A stretch of DNA of 64,000 bases, from the NCBI RefSeq assembly GCF_040802235.1, contig NC_133158.1, positions 43,466,001 through 43,530,000 on the forward strand, written 5' to 3'. Under the pieces are notes generated by a model. It saw nothing but the letters and a program-made list of their open reading frames with translations. It did not search any database and had not been told where the DNA came from. A program made the translations under genes and the position numbers. Source of the DNA: Manis javanica (lineage: Eukaryota > Chordata > Mammalia > Pholidota > Manidae). This document shows, piece after piece, positions 34,351 through 46,554 of this stretch. Positions within the stretch are counted from its first letter, which is position 1; the number at the start of each line of letters is the position of its first letter.

Positions 34351-36177
34351 TGAAATTGGGAAATCAAGAGGAATATAGATCTGCCTCTATCTTCCTTTTG
34401 AGAAGATGTTCCCTCTCCTCAGAATCCAGATTAAATCATCTCCCAGAAACACTCACAAAAATCAATGAAACACAAATAGGAAAGTCTCTTTGTATTGGCT
34501 AAATCTCATATTCTTCTATTTAAAGGAAGGAGGGAGGAAATTTGAGTTCTGCTTTTTTTTTTTTTTACTTCTATGGAAGAAATGACTTACTATTGGAGCA
34601 TCAGGAAAATAAAAAAACCTCTGAGTTAAAAAATAAGAGCCTTTGTGCCCTAAGATAACAGAGCGGGAATGCTCAGGGCTCAGGTGAGTGAGTTTGCGGG
34701 TGGGTCCCACAGGCGCCTTCACAGTAACTGGATCTGTGCTCGGCAGCCTCAGACTGTGGTTCCCCATCAGGAAGAAAATGGTCAATGTTCTGGGTCACCC
34801 CATGCCTCACCTTCTGTGGACAAATCTAAAGCGCTTCCATCTTGTGCAGTTTAAATGTTCCTCTGCTCTTCCGATCAGAGGCTCCCTCACTCATACAGTG
34901 GCCAAGCTGGTAATTCCTGGCTTAGGCCCTGAACATCTGGTGGCCTTCGCATCTGATGGCATGTGATTACAGCAGGCTAGCCAGACAATCGGGGATTAGA
35001 GGGATGCTGTTTAATCTTTCACCACCATATGTTTCCACTTAGCCTCTCTTCTCTGTCTCGTGCACCCTCACCCAGGAAGCATCTTGCAGCCACTCAGGCC
35101 TCCCACCCTGAGGAAGCCACCTCCCTCTTGGCCTCGTCGGGCTTCCCTGATGAGCCCCACAAAGGTTTCCCCTGTAAAAGCAGGCCCTCTCTTGCCTTTC
35201 AGATTATCAAATGAATCCTCTATACCTTTCCCACTATTCCTTGTGTTTTCAAGCCTTGTTCAGAAGTTTGTCATTCTAATCAGTACGATCGTGACCCAGA
35301 AAGCAAAGACTCTTACAATTCATTAAATTTCATTGGAAAATATTAGTTCTTCATTATAATGATTGCTGCATCACGGGCAGCCAGCCTCGGTCACATCCTT
35401 TGTGTAAGTCTTGAGGGATGCTGAGTGGGTGAATGGGTGTCAGAGTCTTTCAGAGTCAGATATAAGCCACATTTTCTTGGGCTAAAGATGCTGGACGTAT
35501 CTTGTTGGGGGTGTGATGCTGCTATCGGGTGACGGCTGGGGGAGCGTGCACACATCAGGCCCAAAATGCTCCGTTGCCCATCAAGGTTTCATGAGCACGT
35601 CTGAGTCATCTTCATATGGTTATTCCTGGCACACAGTGGGTGCTGAACAATGGTGGCTATTATACATATTTGGAGGGAATGAAGTGGCCAAATGTAAACA
35701 GCCAATTAAGGTGGGGAAAAAAAAGGACACAGGAATGTCAGCAAAGGGAAGATTCAAACACACATCACCTGACTTTTCCCCTTCCTGTCACGTGTCCTTG
35801 GCGCTGGGCAGTTTATTATACCATTTCTCATCATACCGTTCCTCAAATAATAAAGACTAATGATAGACAATTGTCTTTCTATGCTTACAATAGGGAGCCT
35901 TATACAGAACAAAGGTAGTGGGAAAATTGAGTAATAAAACCAGCCCCTACAAACTGTCAGGAAAGCAGGATTACCACTACACTCTTGCCCAGTGACTGGT
36001 TTCATGGTGTGGCTGCTGGAGACGCCAGCCAGGGCAGCAGAGTCCCCAGCGTGAGCAGGAGACCCGGGGGTTACGGTAGGCAGCCCTGTCTCGAAGCTTG
36101 TCTTACTGTCACTTACCGTGCATGATTTCTATCTAGAAATAGTCTCTCCAGTGCCCTCAGAAATTTCTATTCTGGGT
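34351..36177. other. Unassigned sequence, no gene seen
   Basis: Includes a T run at 34553-34566 and C/T-rich text around 35040-35220 that may be diverged L2. A 115-codon open frame (35513-35860 plus) has no domain recognised. No RNA gene was seen. Confidence 0.35.
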
Positions 36178-36604
36178 CTGGTGGGCTGAATAACGGTCCT
36201 TCAAGATGCCCACTTCCTAATCTCTGGAACCTGTGATTGCTGCCTGATATGGCAGATCCTAGATACGCCTCAAATGCATCTGAAAGTATCCTTATAAGAG
36301 AGAGGCAGAGGGAGATTGACACAGAGAGAAGAGGAGAGGCCCTGTGGCCATGGAGGCAGAAACCAGAACGATGTGGCCACAAGCCAAGGAATGCCGACAG
36401 CCACCAACAGCAGGCGGGACAAGACGCAAAGTCTGCTCTAGGTACTGCAGAGGGAGTGGGGCTCTGCCAGCACCCTGAGATTTTGCCCCAGAGATGCTGA
36501 GCCCAGATTTCTGGCCTCCAGAGCTGTGTGAAAATAAATTTCTGTTGTTTAAAGCCACTAAGATTTTGGTAATTTCTTACAGTGACCACAGGAACCTAAT
36601 ACTC
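36178..36604 (+). mobile_element. MLT1-type LTR, plus strand
   Basis: Shows 'GGTGGGCTGAATAACGGTCC', 'AAGATGCCCACTTCCTAATC', 'TCTGGAACCTGTGATTGC', 'TATCCTTATAAGAGAGAGGC', 'ACAAGCCAAGGAATGCC', 'CTCCAGAGCTGTGTGAAAAT', and ends 'GGAACCTAATACTC'. It is near full length. Confidence 0.88.
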
Positions 36605-36944
36605 TGACTAATAGATGGTCAAGGGACTGAGGCAGTATTTTCTTCTTTTTTTATACCATATATTTTTCTATTCACTTATTCTATAAAATATGAATTGAGA
36701 ATTAACAATATACAAAGTATGGACTAGATGCTAGGAGGCAGAGAGGCATAAATATGACAAAAAATAAATAATACATTGAATCATATTAAATTGTTAATTT
36801 TCAGCCAGTTTGATCTAACAGTGGTAGTTTCATAAGGTTCAATGTAATACTTTCTCACTGAGGTTGTTTGACAGATTATGTTTTTAAACCACACACAAAA
36901 AATCTCATTCTCATGCTCTTTTTTTAACGTGACTCTGACGCATC
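36605..36944. other. AT-rich unassigned sequence
   Basis: A short AT-rich spacer between two LTRs. No gene or confident repeat. Confidence 0.35.
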
Positions 36945-37440
36945 TCCTAGTTGGGGGGTGTCTATATTTCCTCCCCTGAAAGTAGGTGGACTTGTGACTA
37001 TGCAGAATGATGCCACATGCCTTTCAAAACTAGGTCATCAGAGGCAGTGCAGCTGCCACCTGGTTTTCTTAGACACCCATCTTTGGAGACCTGAGCCAAG
37101 ATTTTAGAAGTCTGAGGCTGCTATGTTCTGAGGAGGCTCAAACCACGTGGGGAAGCCACATGTATGTGTTCTGGCCAGTATCTCCAGCTGAAGCCCCAGT
37201 TGGCAGTCAGCAATGACCTAAGACAGGTAGTGAAGATGCTTCCAGAAGAATCCTGCCACCAGATGTTGGGTCACTGATCTTCAGTCCTCCAGCTGAGACC
37301 CAGACATGGTGGAGTGCAGACACTCCATGCTGTGTCCCTTCTTAATTCCTGACCCAAGAATCTGTGAGCATAAGAAAATGGTTTCTTTAAGCTGTAAAGT
37401 TTGGGGATAATTTGTTACACAGCAACCGATAAGCAAACAG
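36945..37440 (+). mobile_element. Older MLT1 (H-K type) LTR, plus strand
   Basis: More diverged than the other copies. It contains 'TGACTATGCAGAATGATGCC', 'GCTCAAACCACGTGGGGAAG', 'GCCAGTATCTCCAGCTGAAG', 'TGAGACCCAGACATGG', 'GACCCAAGAATCTGTGAGC' and 'TTTGTTACACAGCAACCGATAAG', matching the 'ttgttacgcagcaatagataa' ending of the older MLT1 branch. Confidence 0.7.
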
Positions 37441-39389
37441 CTTGCTTTCTCATCTGAAAAAAGGAGGCACTGTTTTATGTTGAATAAGAAAGGAAAAAAC
37501 AGGATTAACAGCATTTTATCAGGTGGAAACCTGACATATAAAACAATGCCTCATACTATCTTGGTTTTCCTTTCTTTGGCATCAAAGATCATACAATATA
37601 AGGGAAGTGTGCACAAATAGCTATCTTAGATGAGAGGCACTGTTAGGTAACGGGAAAGCTAAGCAGCTGTAACAAAGATATCTCCAGACACAATGGTTTA
37701 AAGAAGATAGAAGTTGACTTTTCTCTAATGTAACATCCTTAAGACACAGAATAGCTTTCCTCCACATGACCATTCCCGCGAGGGAGCAGGTCCACCATCC
37801 CCAAGGGCCTTGTGCTCACCTGCAAGTTGGTTCATATTCTAGCTCAAGTGGAGGGAGAGAGAGAGGGGATCCAGGGTAGCTGATTCTTTAACTAAGTGAG
37901 GTGGAAGCTGCCTACTGGGTCTGCCTGCAAATGCACGCAGCCACATCTAGCTGTAAGGGAAGCCTGGACACGATGACCTCTGGCTTGGCTCCCATCACCC
38001 CATGTAACTCTAGTTCTGTGGACAAAGCGAAGAATGGATGTTGGTAGGCAAGATGCAATTTTTGATACTGATGAAATAAAATGGTCTATTATCGAAATGC
38101 AAAGCACCATGAGAGGACAGGACTTGTCACTAGTTTAGCCTTGAAATTTTAGATGAGGCATGAAGGTACCATAGTGATTTAGCAGCTCCGAAATAATTTA
38201 CTATCTTCTATAATTTCAGAACCCAACTTTATAATTTCATCATTCTTTCCAGAGAAGCCTCCTGTGGTACCAAAAGAGAAAGTCATGCTCTGGATGCGGA
38301 ACAAATATAAACATGATTATTATCTATGTGACTTTGATATGAGTAAATAAGGGAAAAATCCTGATGCTATATGACCTACAAGAGATGTTTTCTTACAGAA
38401 TGTAACTTTCAAAGATGATTTGGTAGATTATTAACCTTTTAAAGCACAAGCACAATAACATGACCATAAATTAATTGTGTTAGTAGGTGGTGTAAGAGAC
38501 TCTCTCCAGGGAGAGATCTGCCTTTGTGGGTGAAAGTTTGGATAGAACCCTCAGGTGGGGAGCTAAGTTCTGAGCGCCTGGACTCACCTGCAGTGTAGGG
38601 TTAAGGTGAGCAGGCAGACATGCTTTGCCTGAAGAGGAGGGTGGAGATACTTCTGGAACTGGGTGCTGCTTGGTAATGAGAACAATGGGAAAAAGTACCC
38701 CTGGTTATTGGATGGGAAGGAGAAAGCTGTGTGTTGTCTAAGAGTGCACGGTAGGCTTGCTGTACAAAAGCTCTCCCAGTGTCCCTACAATCTCATCTGG
38801 AAAGTCTACACTGATATTTAACGTCTGAGGGAAGTTCATGTTTTTTGGGAAGCTGAAAAGGAGGGAGTGGGATTAATATGCACTAATCCCAGGCCTCAGT
38901 CTCTGAGTACTTTCAGAGAAATATTTCTATCTTCATTTCTTCATGGATTTCATTTTGGAAATAAACACCTACTCTGTTAAGGGAAAAGTGTTTTTAGTCT
39001 AAAAATGTAAATTTCAGACATCTCCTACTACTGACATTTCTTCGGGAGTTCTGCTTCTCTGGAGAAAGCTGTGGGATTGTGAGAGGAATTACTGAGAAAG
39101 ACAGGTTTGGCCAATGCTTTTGTATTCAACTTGGGAGGAGCGGGCTCTGCTGAGGAGGGCCACTGGCAGGCTGCTGTGTTCTGTGAGTGAAGAAAGGAAC
39201 ATTTCTAAGTTACTTCCTAAGAACTGAACCGTCATAACGCTAGTTTCTCTTCAACTACATCATCTCGCACCTGAGTCTCATGATTTCAAGCTTACTTGGT
39301 GCTAGGAGAGCAAATGCACCTTACTGATTCTCAATGGCGAAGCTCAGACTAGGTTTGACAGGTACTGTTCTAGCCTGGATAGGCTGATT
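37441..39389. other. Mainly unassigned, with inverted TAATCC motif
   Basis: The 37640-37980 part has an LTR-like or hAT-like texture ('GCTGTAACAAAGATATCTCC', 'AATGGTTTAAAGAAGATAG') that I cannot name. 38110-39390 is repeat-poor and includes an inverted TGGGATTA/TAATCCCA pair at 38868-38891. No coding frame is longer than 72 codons. Confidence 0.35.
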
Positions 39390-39740
39390 ACTAAAGCAAA
39401 CAGCTCCCGAGTCCCTGTAGCTTAACACAGGTTCACTTCTTGCTCACCTGAGTCTGATGGGGACAAGTGGCTTTTTTGGGTGGTTTCCCAAATGCTGATT
39501 GGAGAATGCACGCTTCTTTCTTCATACGGCTTTGCCACCTTAGAGCCCTTTATTTGGCCTCATGGCTGGGAGAGGTGGAGCACGGAAGATGCTTTAGGGG
39601 CCAGGTGGAAGTAGCATTATACCTAGTTCATTGACCAGAGCCCAGCAGATGGTCCCAAACAAACAGCAAAGGAGGTTGGCAAATGGAGATTGCCCGTGTG
39701 CTCCAGAAGGCGCCTGGGAGGTTGCTGTTCTCGACACTCA
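39390..39740. repeat. Interspersed repeat of unassigned family
   Basis: 'GTCCCTGTAGCTTAACACAGG', 'TTCACTTCTTGCTCACC' and 'CGGCTTTGCCACCTTAGAGCC' resemble a common eutherian repeat seen with the phrase 'agtggcttaacac...ttcttgctca'. The 37640-37980 segment may be a second diverged copy. Family and orientation are not assigned. Confidence 0.4.
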
Positions 39741-39954
39741 TAATACAGGAAGCTTTTGTGTCTTTGATGTCTATCAATCATGTATGTAATTCCCATAGGG
39801 TAATATGCATGTTGTGCTTTTGTTCATCACAGGCAGAGTTGGGGTCATGATACAGATGATCACTGTGCGCTCTCATCGCCGCTGTGGGACAAGCAGTGTG
39901 GGACTGGAAGCTTCCATCTCCTCAAACCTTTCCCAACTGCTGATATTATTCACT

Positions 39955-40900
39955 GTGTTTGTGAAGTGGTCTCTTATTGTGGTTTTATTTATGTTATTTT
40001 GATCACTAGTGATTTTGACACCCATTTGTAGGCACCCTCCTTTAACTGCTTATTTATGATTTATTTTTTTTTCTGTGGAGTTTCAGTTCTTTATAGGATT
40101 GTTTCTCGCTGATTTACAAGAGCCCTTGTGTATTCTAGATATTAATGTGCTGTTGGTTTTGATGTAGAATTTATCTTCTCCAAGTTTGTCATCTCTTCAG
40201 TAACTTTGTGGTGTTTATCACTAAACAAAAAGCTTTAATTTTGATGTAGTTAGTTTGATTCATTGCTTTTTTTTTTTGGTTCTTGTTTAAAAATCTTGTG
40301 CTAATTTTGAGTCATGAAGGGATATTCCTATATCTGTACAATTACTTCTAACTTTTAGGTTTGTAAACTGTCTGGACTTTACATTTTTATATGATATTGA
40401 CTGGGAGTACTGTTTTATTTTCTCCAAAGTAATTCAGTTTCTCGCAAGTGATGTACTAAACAGTTCCTTCTTCCCACTGCTTGGCGATGTTGCCTTTGCC
40501 ATGTATCAAGTTGGTGTGGGGCTCTCTCCATGTTCCTTCTGGGGTTCCACTGGTTTGCCCCAATCTGCACCCAAACCATATTGCTGTCATTACACTTTTC
40601 TCAAGTCAAGTCTGTCCTACAGCTTACCTTTGTTCTTCACTTTCAAGATCAGTTTGGCCTTTCCTGGATCTTTCTCCCTTTACATAATTTTAGAATCATT
40701 ATGTTGAATTAATAAAACACCCAGCTGGAATGTTGACTATGATTGCATTGCCCATACAGATCAATTTAGAAATAATTGGCATATCTATTTATTAAGTTGA
40801 TTAATTGGTATATTTACTGTATTAGGTCTACTGTGTCATACTAATTTATGCCAGGAACTTGGCATAAATCTCCATTTATTCCAATGATTAGTAGTGTACT
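39955..40900 (-). mobile_element. L1 3'-region relic, antisense
   Basis: Reversed L1M landmarks: 'GTGGTCTCTTATTGTGGTTTT', 'GTGTATTCTAGATATTAATG', 'AGCTTTAATTTTGATGTAG', 'AATTTTGAGTCATGAAGGG', 'TTTCAAGATCAGTTTGGCC' and 'ACATAATTTTAGAATCATTA'. The order fits one long copy of about 0.9 kb with its frame destroyed. Confidence 0.78.
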
Positions 40901-41678
40901 AATAATCAACATTTTTTCATAAAGGTATCATGTATTCACTCAAACTAATTATATATTTTTAAGCACAGGTACTAGCTGCAATAAAACTTAATTGGGGGTG
41001 TATTTTGATGAGGAGCTTCTGTGTTAGTGGATCACAATGTCTGTAGAAGCATGTCCCTCTCAGCCAGAGCTGGCATGCCCAGCTTCCACCTCCTCTCTCC
41101 CTCTCAGATGGAGCTCTTCAGAACATTTCAAAAGCTCCAATCAATTAAAATAAATTAACTGCCCCCTGGGGATATGATTTAAGACATGAACTCAGCCTGA
41201 GTAGAAAAATTTCAGCATGTTTCTAGCCCAGCAAGCCTTCAACAGCATTTACACACCAGGGAGCTGGGAACCCTTTGTTTTGCTTCTCAGTATAACATGC
41301 ATTAAGAGATGGGGCAGCTGATAATGAGTGTCCTTTGGAGAAGGACTCAGGGCTCCTCAAACTTCTCCACCAGCATAATTGTGCAACACAGCGAGGAGAG
41401 TGTACGGCAGTAGCGTGTCTGAGAATCCAGGCTCGGCTGCTCTGAGGCCGATGCGGATTTTATTTTGAAGGTCTGTGTTTTAATAGTAAATTTTATTCAC
41501 AAGTTGGATCATTTTCCTAAACATGATTCCAATTTCTAGGCGTAACATAGCGTGAAGTAAACGGGCTCTCTAGGGACCGTGCTGCCCTTCACCTGTGAGT
41601 TGGTGTACTCCCAACCCTCCTGCTACCGCCCAGTGTAGAGACAATGGCACAATATATTTTTATTAATTTGCTCAGGGG
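40901..41678. other. Unassigned sequence, no gene seen
   Basis: Repeat-poor, balanced composition. No open frame of interest; no RNA gene. Confidence 0.35.
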
Positions 41679-42057
41679 TGTTATGGACTGAATCGTGTCC
41701 CTCAAAAATTCGTATGTTGAAGCTCTGACCTCTGCTACTGAGAATGCAACCGCACTTGGAGGTAGGGCCTTTGAAGTGGCCATGGAGTTACAATGAGGCC
41801 ATGAGAGTCGGCCAGCACCCCGTCTGAGCCGTGTCCTCATGGGAAGAGATTAGGACACAGATGTGCATGGAGGGAGGGCCGTGTGAGGAACAGAGGAGAG
41901 GTGGCCATCTGCAAGTCAAGGATGGAGGTTGCAGGAGTTGCTGGCCCTCAGGACACCTTCATTTTGGAATTCTGCTGTCTAGACCTGTGAGCCGACCAAC
42001 TTCTGTGGTTCAAGCTGCCTGGTCTGTGGTGTTTGGCAGCCCAAGCAGACCAAGACA
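41679..42057 (+). mobile_element. Solo MLT1A-type LTR, plus strand
   Basis: Begins TGTTATGGACTGAATCG at 41679 and ends 'AGACCAAGACA' at 42057, 379 bp, with 'CGTATGTTGAAGCTCTGACC', 'GAGGTAGGGCCTTTGAAG', 'GAGATTAGGACACAG' and 'CTAGACCTGTGAGCC' inside. GGGG flanks both ends (41675-41678 and 42058-42061), compatible with a decayed target duplication. No internal region was seen, so it is a solo LTR. Confidence 0.85.
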
Positions 42058-43849
42058 GGGGTGGACTTGTACTTTCCACCTTTAGGAAGACATCTCTGCC
42101 ACCGAGAGGTTTTGTACCTCTGGCCCTTCTACAAGCTTTGGGACTTTTGGTGGGAAATAAAGACCAGAAGGAGACTAGCACCACCAGAGGAAGGGAGATG
42201 GCACCGTGGGGGACAGCAGCCGGCCTCGGCTGCCCTGGCAGCTGGTGGAGTCAGAAACTCTGTCTGCAGGAGATGTGGCGATTTTCTGGAGAATTCTGAG
42301 CAAAGAGAATGCTGTTCACACCACGACTGTGATCCGAGGATTAAGACAGTGAGGGAGAAGGGTCATTCTATGTGGGCCAGGGCCCGGGTGCCCAGGGCGG
42401 GGTCTTTGGCCTGGCAGTGGAGACGCAGCTCCAGGGCATGCTTGGGCCTGGGATCCCAAGAAGGCTGGCGAGCCAAGCAGCAGGTCCACTCGCTGCCCAT
42501 GCTCCTTCTGGAACTCTTAGGAGGGCTTCTCTGGTTCAGACACCGAGGAGAGGCGCAGGAGATGGAGTGACTAGTAGTCTAGCCACATCAGCTGTGAACT
42601 GGGACTCCTTCACTGCCCTTCTCTCCGCACAGCATGGCTCTGGGAGCTTGAGACGGGACCTGGTCAGCAGTTCGGGGAATAAGCTCAGGTTTTGGAAGCT
42701 GAAGGATGAGGGCAGGTCATTACAAGGAGGGATTTTTATTTTTGCCCACTAAGGGAAAGGGGCCAGATGCAGATCTCTCCGTGTGGACCCTGTGACTTGA
42801 CATATGGAATTTATCCACAGGGAGAGGGGAGGTTGGCTGTTAGTGATGGTACAAAACCCCAACTGTAAGATTTGAAAACAAACAATTATTTTAGCAGAAA
42901 ATGAGAGACCATGTTCAAGTTTTCTCGTTAAGGACTTGTTTCTAAACAGCTGAATAATTACTGTCATCTATTTAAGATTTCCAGATGGTTTCTAAATTTT
43001 TCTGCTTTCTTCAAAATTTCTCAGTCTTTTTACACTTGTCTCAAAGATTGCTATAACATCTCTAATTGGATCATTGCGTTTACAACAAACATTTCCTGAA
43101 GGGCCATTCCACTAAATGCTGGTGAGTGAGACACATAAAAACTTCCAGGGTTGTTTTAAGAAAAGACAGGTTGGGAGTGGTTTGTATGATTTGGTGTCCT
43201 TAGGATTTTTTTCATTATGGCACTATTAAATCAATTTTGACAAAGCAAATACTGATTTGGTAAGTTGTGTCATTCTAGCAAAAAAGCAAATCTCCTAATT
43301 TTTCCACAAAAATATATTTTATGTTGCCTTTAAAAGATAGTGTGATAACAATTTGTGCTTTATTATTCTACAGAAGTATTAAGGATTTTTTTCTATTCTT
43401 TTGCAGGGAAATTAAGTCTTTCTGAGGATTCTCTAGTTTCTGATTTTTCACTCAGAAAATTATGCAAATCTATCTCAAGATCTCAGGGTGGTCACTGCAG
43501 TCATGATGTTGTCTGTTACACGTTTGTCATTAATGTTGTGTTTTGGATCCAGTGAGGGACAGGAGGTCCCCGGACTGCAGCCCCAGCCCACTTCCCAGCC
43601 TCACAATGTCCCATCCTTGCATCTTAGTTCAGGTGCCTGTGCTTGAGGCCACCTGAGCGTCTTGCTTTTTCCAAACCCAGTCTTATATTTTCTGGTTCTC
43701 CAATTCCTTTTCTATTGATCTCCATTTTATTAAGTCTTTCCTGAGGGTCTTTTTAGAGTGTATGCTTTTCGTCTTTTGTGTACTTAATACATTTATTTAC
43801 TTCTCTTAGGAGGGACTGTATTTTCTGTTTTCAATTATAGCTATGTACC
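42058..43849. other. Unassigned sequence, no gene seen
   Basis: The 42060-42750 part is GC-moderate, with open frames up to 169 codons that have no domain I know. 42960-43850 is AT-rich, possibly L1-derived, without firm landmarks. Confidence 0.33.
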
Positions 43850-44070
43850 TATATAGGTATGTTCCTATGCCCCCTGCTAAATTATAATCCTTGACGACCA
43901 AGGCTGTTATAGATAGATAGATGATAGAGCTATAAATACAGAGAGAGATACAGAAATAGATATAAATACAGACACAGAGGTAGATATTGCCTTCAGTAGA
44001 GTGGAGTTCTGTGGGGACAGGGATTTTTGTCTGCTTTGCTCACGGAGGCATTCCTGGCATTTAGAATCCA
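43850..44070 (+). repeat. L2 3' end split by a GATA-like microsatellite
   Basis: L2-like 'AAATTATAATCCTTGACGACC' precedes, and 'GACAGGGATTTTTGTCTGC' plus 'CATTCCTGGCATTTAGAATCC' follow, a degenerate (GATA)n/(GAGATA)n tract at about 43906-43985. The simple repeat is imperfect and short. Confidence 0.5.
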
Positions 44071-44164
44071 CCTGCCGGGGTCAGATGTCCACGTGTGGGC
44101 TCCTCCAGCCCCTGGGGCTCATGCTCACAGGACACATTGCACTGAGCTGCATGCGCTTGCTTGC

Positions 44165-44255
44165 TGCCCCTCGTCCCCACTGCACCATGGGCTCCCTGAG
44201 GGCAGGCCTTACACCATTTATTGTTGTGTTCCTGAATCTTTCAATATGTGATCGA
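44165..44255 (+). repeat. L2 3' end fragment, plus strand
   Basis: 'CACCATGGGCTCCCTGAGGG', then 'CAGGCCTTACACCATTTATTG' and 'GTTCCTGAATCTTTC' match the L2 terminal untranslated sequence. Confidence 0.6.
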
Positions 44256-44479
44256 CTAATTATATACATCTGCAACGTACAGATACTTATGGAGTGTCTC
44301 TGAAAGAGTGAAGGATAAAAGCAAAGGCTAGTCAGGTGCCGCTGCCACGCCTCTATCACTCACTCCTTTATGTCTCTACACAGACATCGCCTGAGGAGTG
44401 AGGGCCCCCCCAGCCCAGCACTCTTTTCCCTTTGTTTTCCTCCAAAATATTTATGGCTGACCATATACTGACTTGCCTG

Positions 44480-44590
44480 TTTTTTTTTCTTGCCTGACCC
44501 TTGAGGTCAGGCACTCTGTCCATCCTGCTCTTTCCCTGCACAGAACCCACCAGGTAGCCATGCTCCAAAATGTACGTTGAATGAGTGGAA
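44480..44590 (+). repeat. L2 3' end fragment, plus strand
   Basis: Reads 'CTTGAGGTCAGGCACTCTG', 'CTTTCCCTGCACAGAACCC', 'CCATGCTCCAAAATGTACG' and 'TTGAATGAGTGG', the terminal L2 pattern. It is the third L2 tail within 700 bases. Confidence 0.6.
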
Positions 44591-45184
44591 GACTCAAGTA
44601 TGGCATCAAACTATATCTGAGAAATCATGAAAAACATGTAACAATTTTTAAAATATTTAAATATATACAAAGTTAAAAAGACTTAAAATATCTTTTGAAA
44701 CTTAATTAGAAAATTAAAGAGTACTAAGAGCTTTACATAGATGCCATACACTTCCCAGAGTCTATTGATTGCATTTAGCTGGTGAGGTCTGTGAAGGTCT
44801 GAGGGGTATCCCTGGAATGCGCCTTCCTGCTACCTGGACGGAGCGGCTGTTGTGGGTTCTCCGGCCCGAGGACAGAATGCAGCGAGGCCTGGACCAAAGG
44901 CAGCTCCTTCTTTCCCAGGACTGGTTTGCAGTAACAAGTTTCAGCAGCCTTCAGCAGGTAGGTGTTTGACCTGGTGCCCGAGTGGGGCACGTTCTCAGGT
45001 AGACGTTTCCAGAGTGAAAGAATCTCAGTAAAAATGGAGTCCTTCAATGCTCTTTAGAAACACGTGTTTCATGAATTAAATTTGAGGCTTTTTTATGTTG
45101 TGTAAATGCCTCTAACCAAAGGTGAAAACATGTCAGTGGAGACACTTCTCTCTTACTACCAAGTTGCAAAGGGCTCGTAGCTGT
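44591..45184. other. Unassigned sequence, no gene seen
   Basis: AT-rich to 44740, then moderately GC-rich. Open frames are at most 90 codons, with no domain. Confidence 0.35.
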
Positions 45185-45375
45185 GGGCGTGGAGGTAAAG
45201 GGCCTGCGGAGGAGCCAGCCCTCGACGGAGGCGGCATCTGAGATCTGCCCAGATCTGCGGTGTGCCCGCACAGGAAGCCTCAGGGCGCACATGGCTGTGG
45301 AGGGCCCCGGCGCGGGGACTCAGCCGCCCACACTGGTGCGATGTGGATGCCCTGCCTGAGCGTGCAGCCGAGCAC
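45185..45375. promoter_or_regulatory. CpG-rich patch
   Basis: About 16 CpG in roughly 190-200 bases by eye, including CCCCGGCGCGGGG near 45304-45316 and GTGGGCGTGG near 45183. It could be a small CpG island or regulatory patch. No TATA box or initiator is clear and no exon is supported. Confidence 0.45.
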
Positions 45376-46554
45376 CCACGTTCCACATGACCTGTGGCTT
45401 CCCGTTAATTCATGTCTTTAGCCTAATTTTTACAGATGCTACAGGATATGAGGTTGAAAGATGACAACCATGCGTTCACCAGGACCTTGCCCAATTTGTC
45501 ATGACCCCTGTGTCCTGGATCTAAGAAAAAGACAACCCCTCTGTCTTTAAAAAAAAAACAATAAATGGGAGCATGTTTGGGGCTACATGTTACAGTTAAT
45601 GTTTAAAATAAGGCCTGCAGGGAAGGGATAAACAGATTGACAGTTTTCCCCCCTTTGATACGATGTACTGCCTGCTAAAAACCCCAATGGCTTGCACACA
45701 TACGTGCCCTTTGAACCCTCCTGGACTGGCGCCTCTGCTGAGTCCCTGACCCGCAGTCCCACCTGCCCCATTAACAAGGGTAGTTAGTCAGGGGCTCCGG
45801 GCCTCCCCCTCCTCCAGGGCTTAGCGCCTGTTTAGGTGGTGGTCGGGGGGCGCGGGCTGCCTGCCTGCCGGCTGCCTCTGCTCTCCGCTTCCCCAGCCCT
45901 ACCTGCCAGTCTCTTCTCTCCCTTCTCCTTCCCGCAGGTACGCCCCCTCCCTCTCTCCCTCCCTGTCACTGAGCTTCCTGTCCCCCAGAGAGAGTGACAC
46001 AGATGGAGGGTGGGAGAGGCCTGGCTTGTAGCTGGATGAACCGCAGCTCCAGTTTTTATTTGTAACTTGCACCCCTGGGGTTTGAAATTTCCACTGTTTG
46101 GATGAATTTTAGGTGACTCTGGGGCAGGGTCACCTGTAGGGCCCCAGCCTCCTCTCTCAACCCGCTCAGGGTGGGTCAGCCCTTTTCCCTGTTAGGACAA
46201 TGGCGTATGCGCACGGGTCTCCGCCACCCTGGCTTCAGTTGTGGGGAGACCACCAGTACCTCCTTTCCACCCGGGGAGTCAGGAGGCAGGTTGGGGTGGA
46301 GAGTAATGCAGGCGGGGACAGAGGGGCCGACCCGCTGTCCTTGGCCACCAATGCTTGTCCCTCCTCTGAGGCCAGGCACCCCTTTGAGCTGCCTCACTGC
46401 CCTCCCCTCCTGGGACAGCCCCTGGTTGTAGGCCGGGACCCCCCGATTCAGGGCTCGGGGTCTTCAAGTAGATGAGCACATCAGATCTGGGGCACGGCGC
46501 GCTCTGCATTTCACTTGCTTTCACTGGTTCCACTTTTCCTTGGCGCGTGTTAGT
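45376..46554. other. GC-rich unassigned stretch with splice-ratchet-like motif
   Basis: 45780-46480 is GC-rich. A long pyrimidine tract ends in CCCGCAG at 45931-45937, followed at once by GTACGC at 45938-45943. An open frame of 152 codons (46279-46737 minus) has no recognised domain. No repeat was named. Confidence 0.35.

Noticed and set aside
41679-42057. Exact 5-bp target duplication for the MLT1A LTR
   Set aside because: Only GGGG is shared in register; the fifth base does not match on either side, so the duplication is plausible but not demonstrated.
42061-42752. Open frames of 169 and 126 codons after the solo LTR
   Set aside because: They overlap in different phases, show no domain, and carry no clear gag-like pattern. 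The GGGG flank indicates the LTR is solo, so they are not its internal region.
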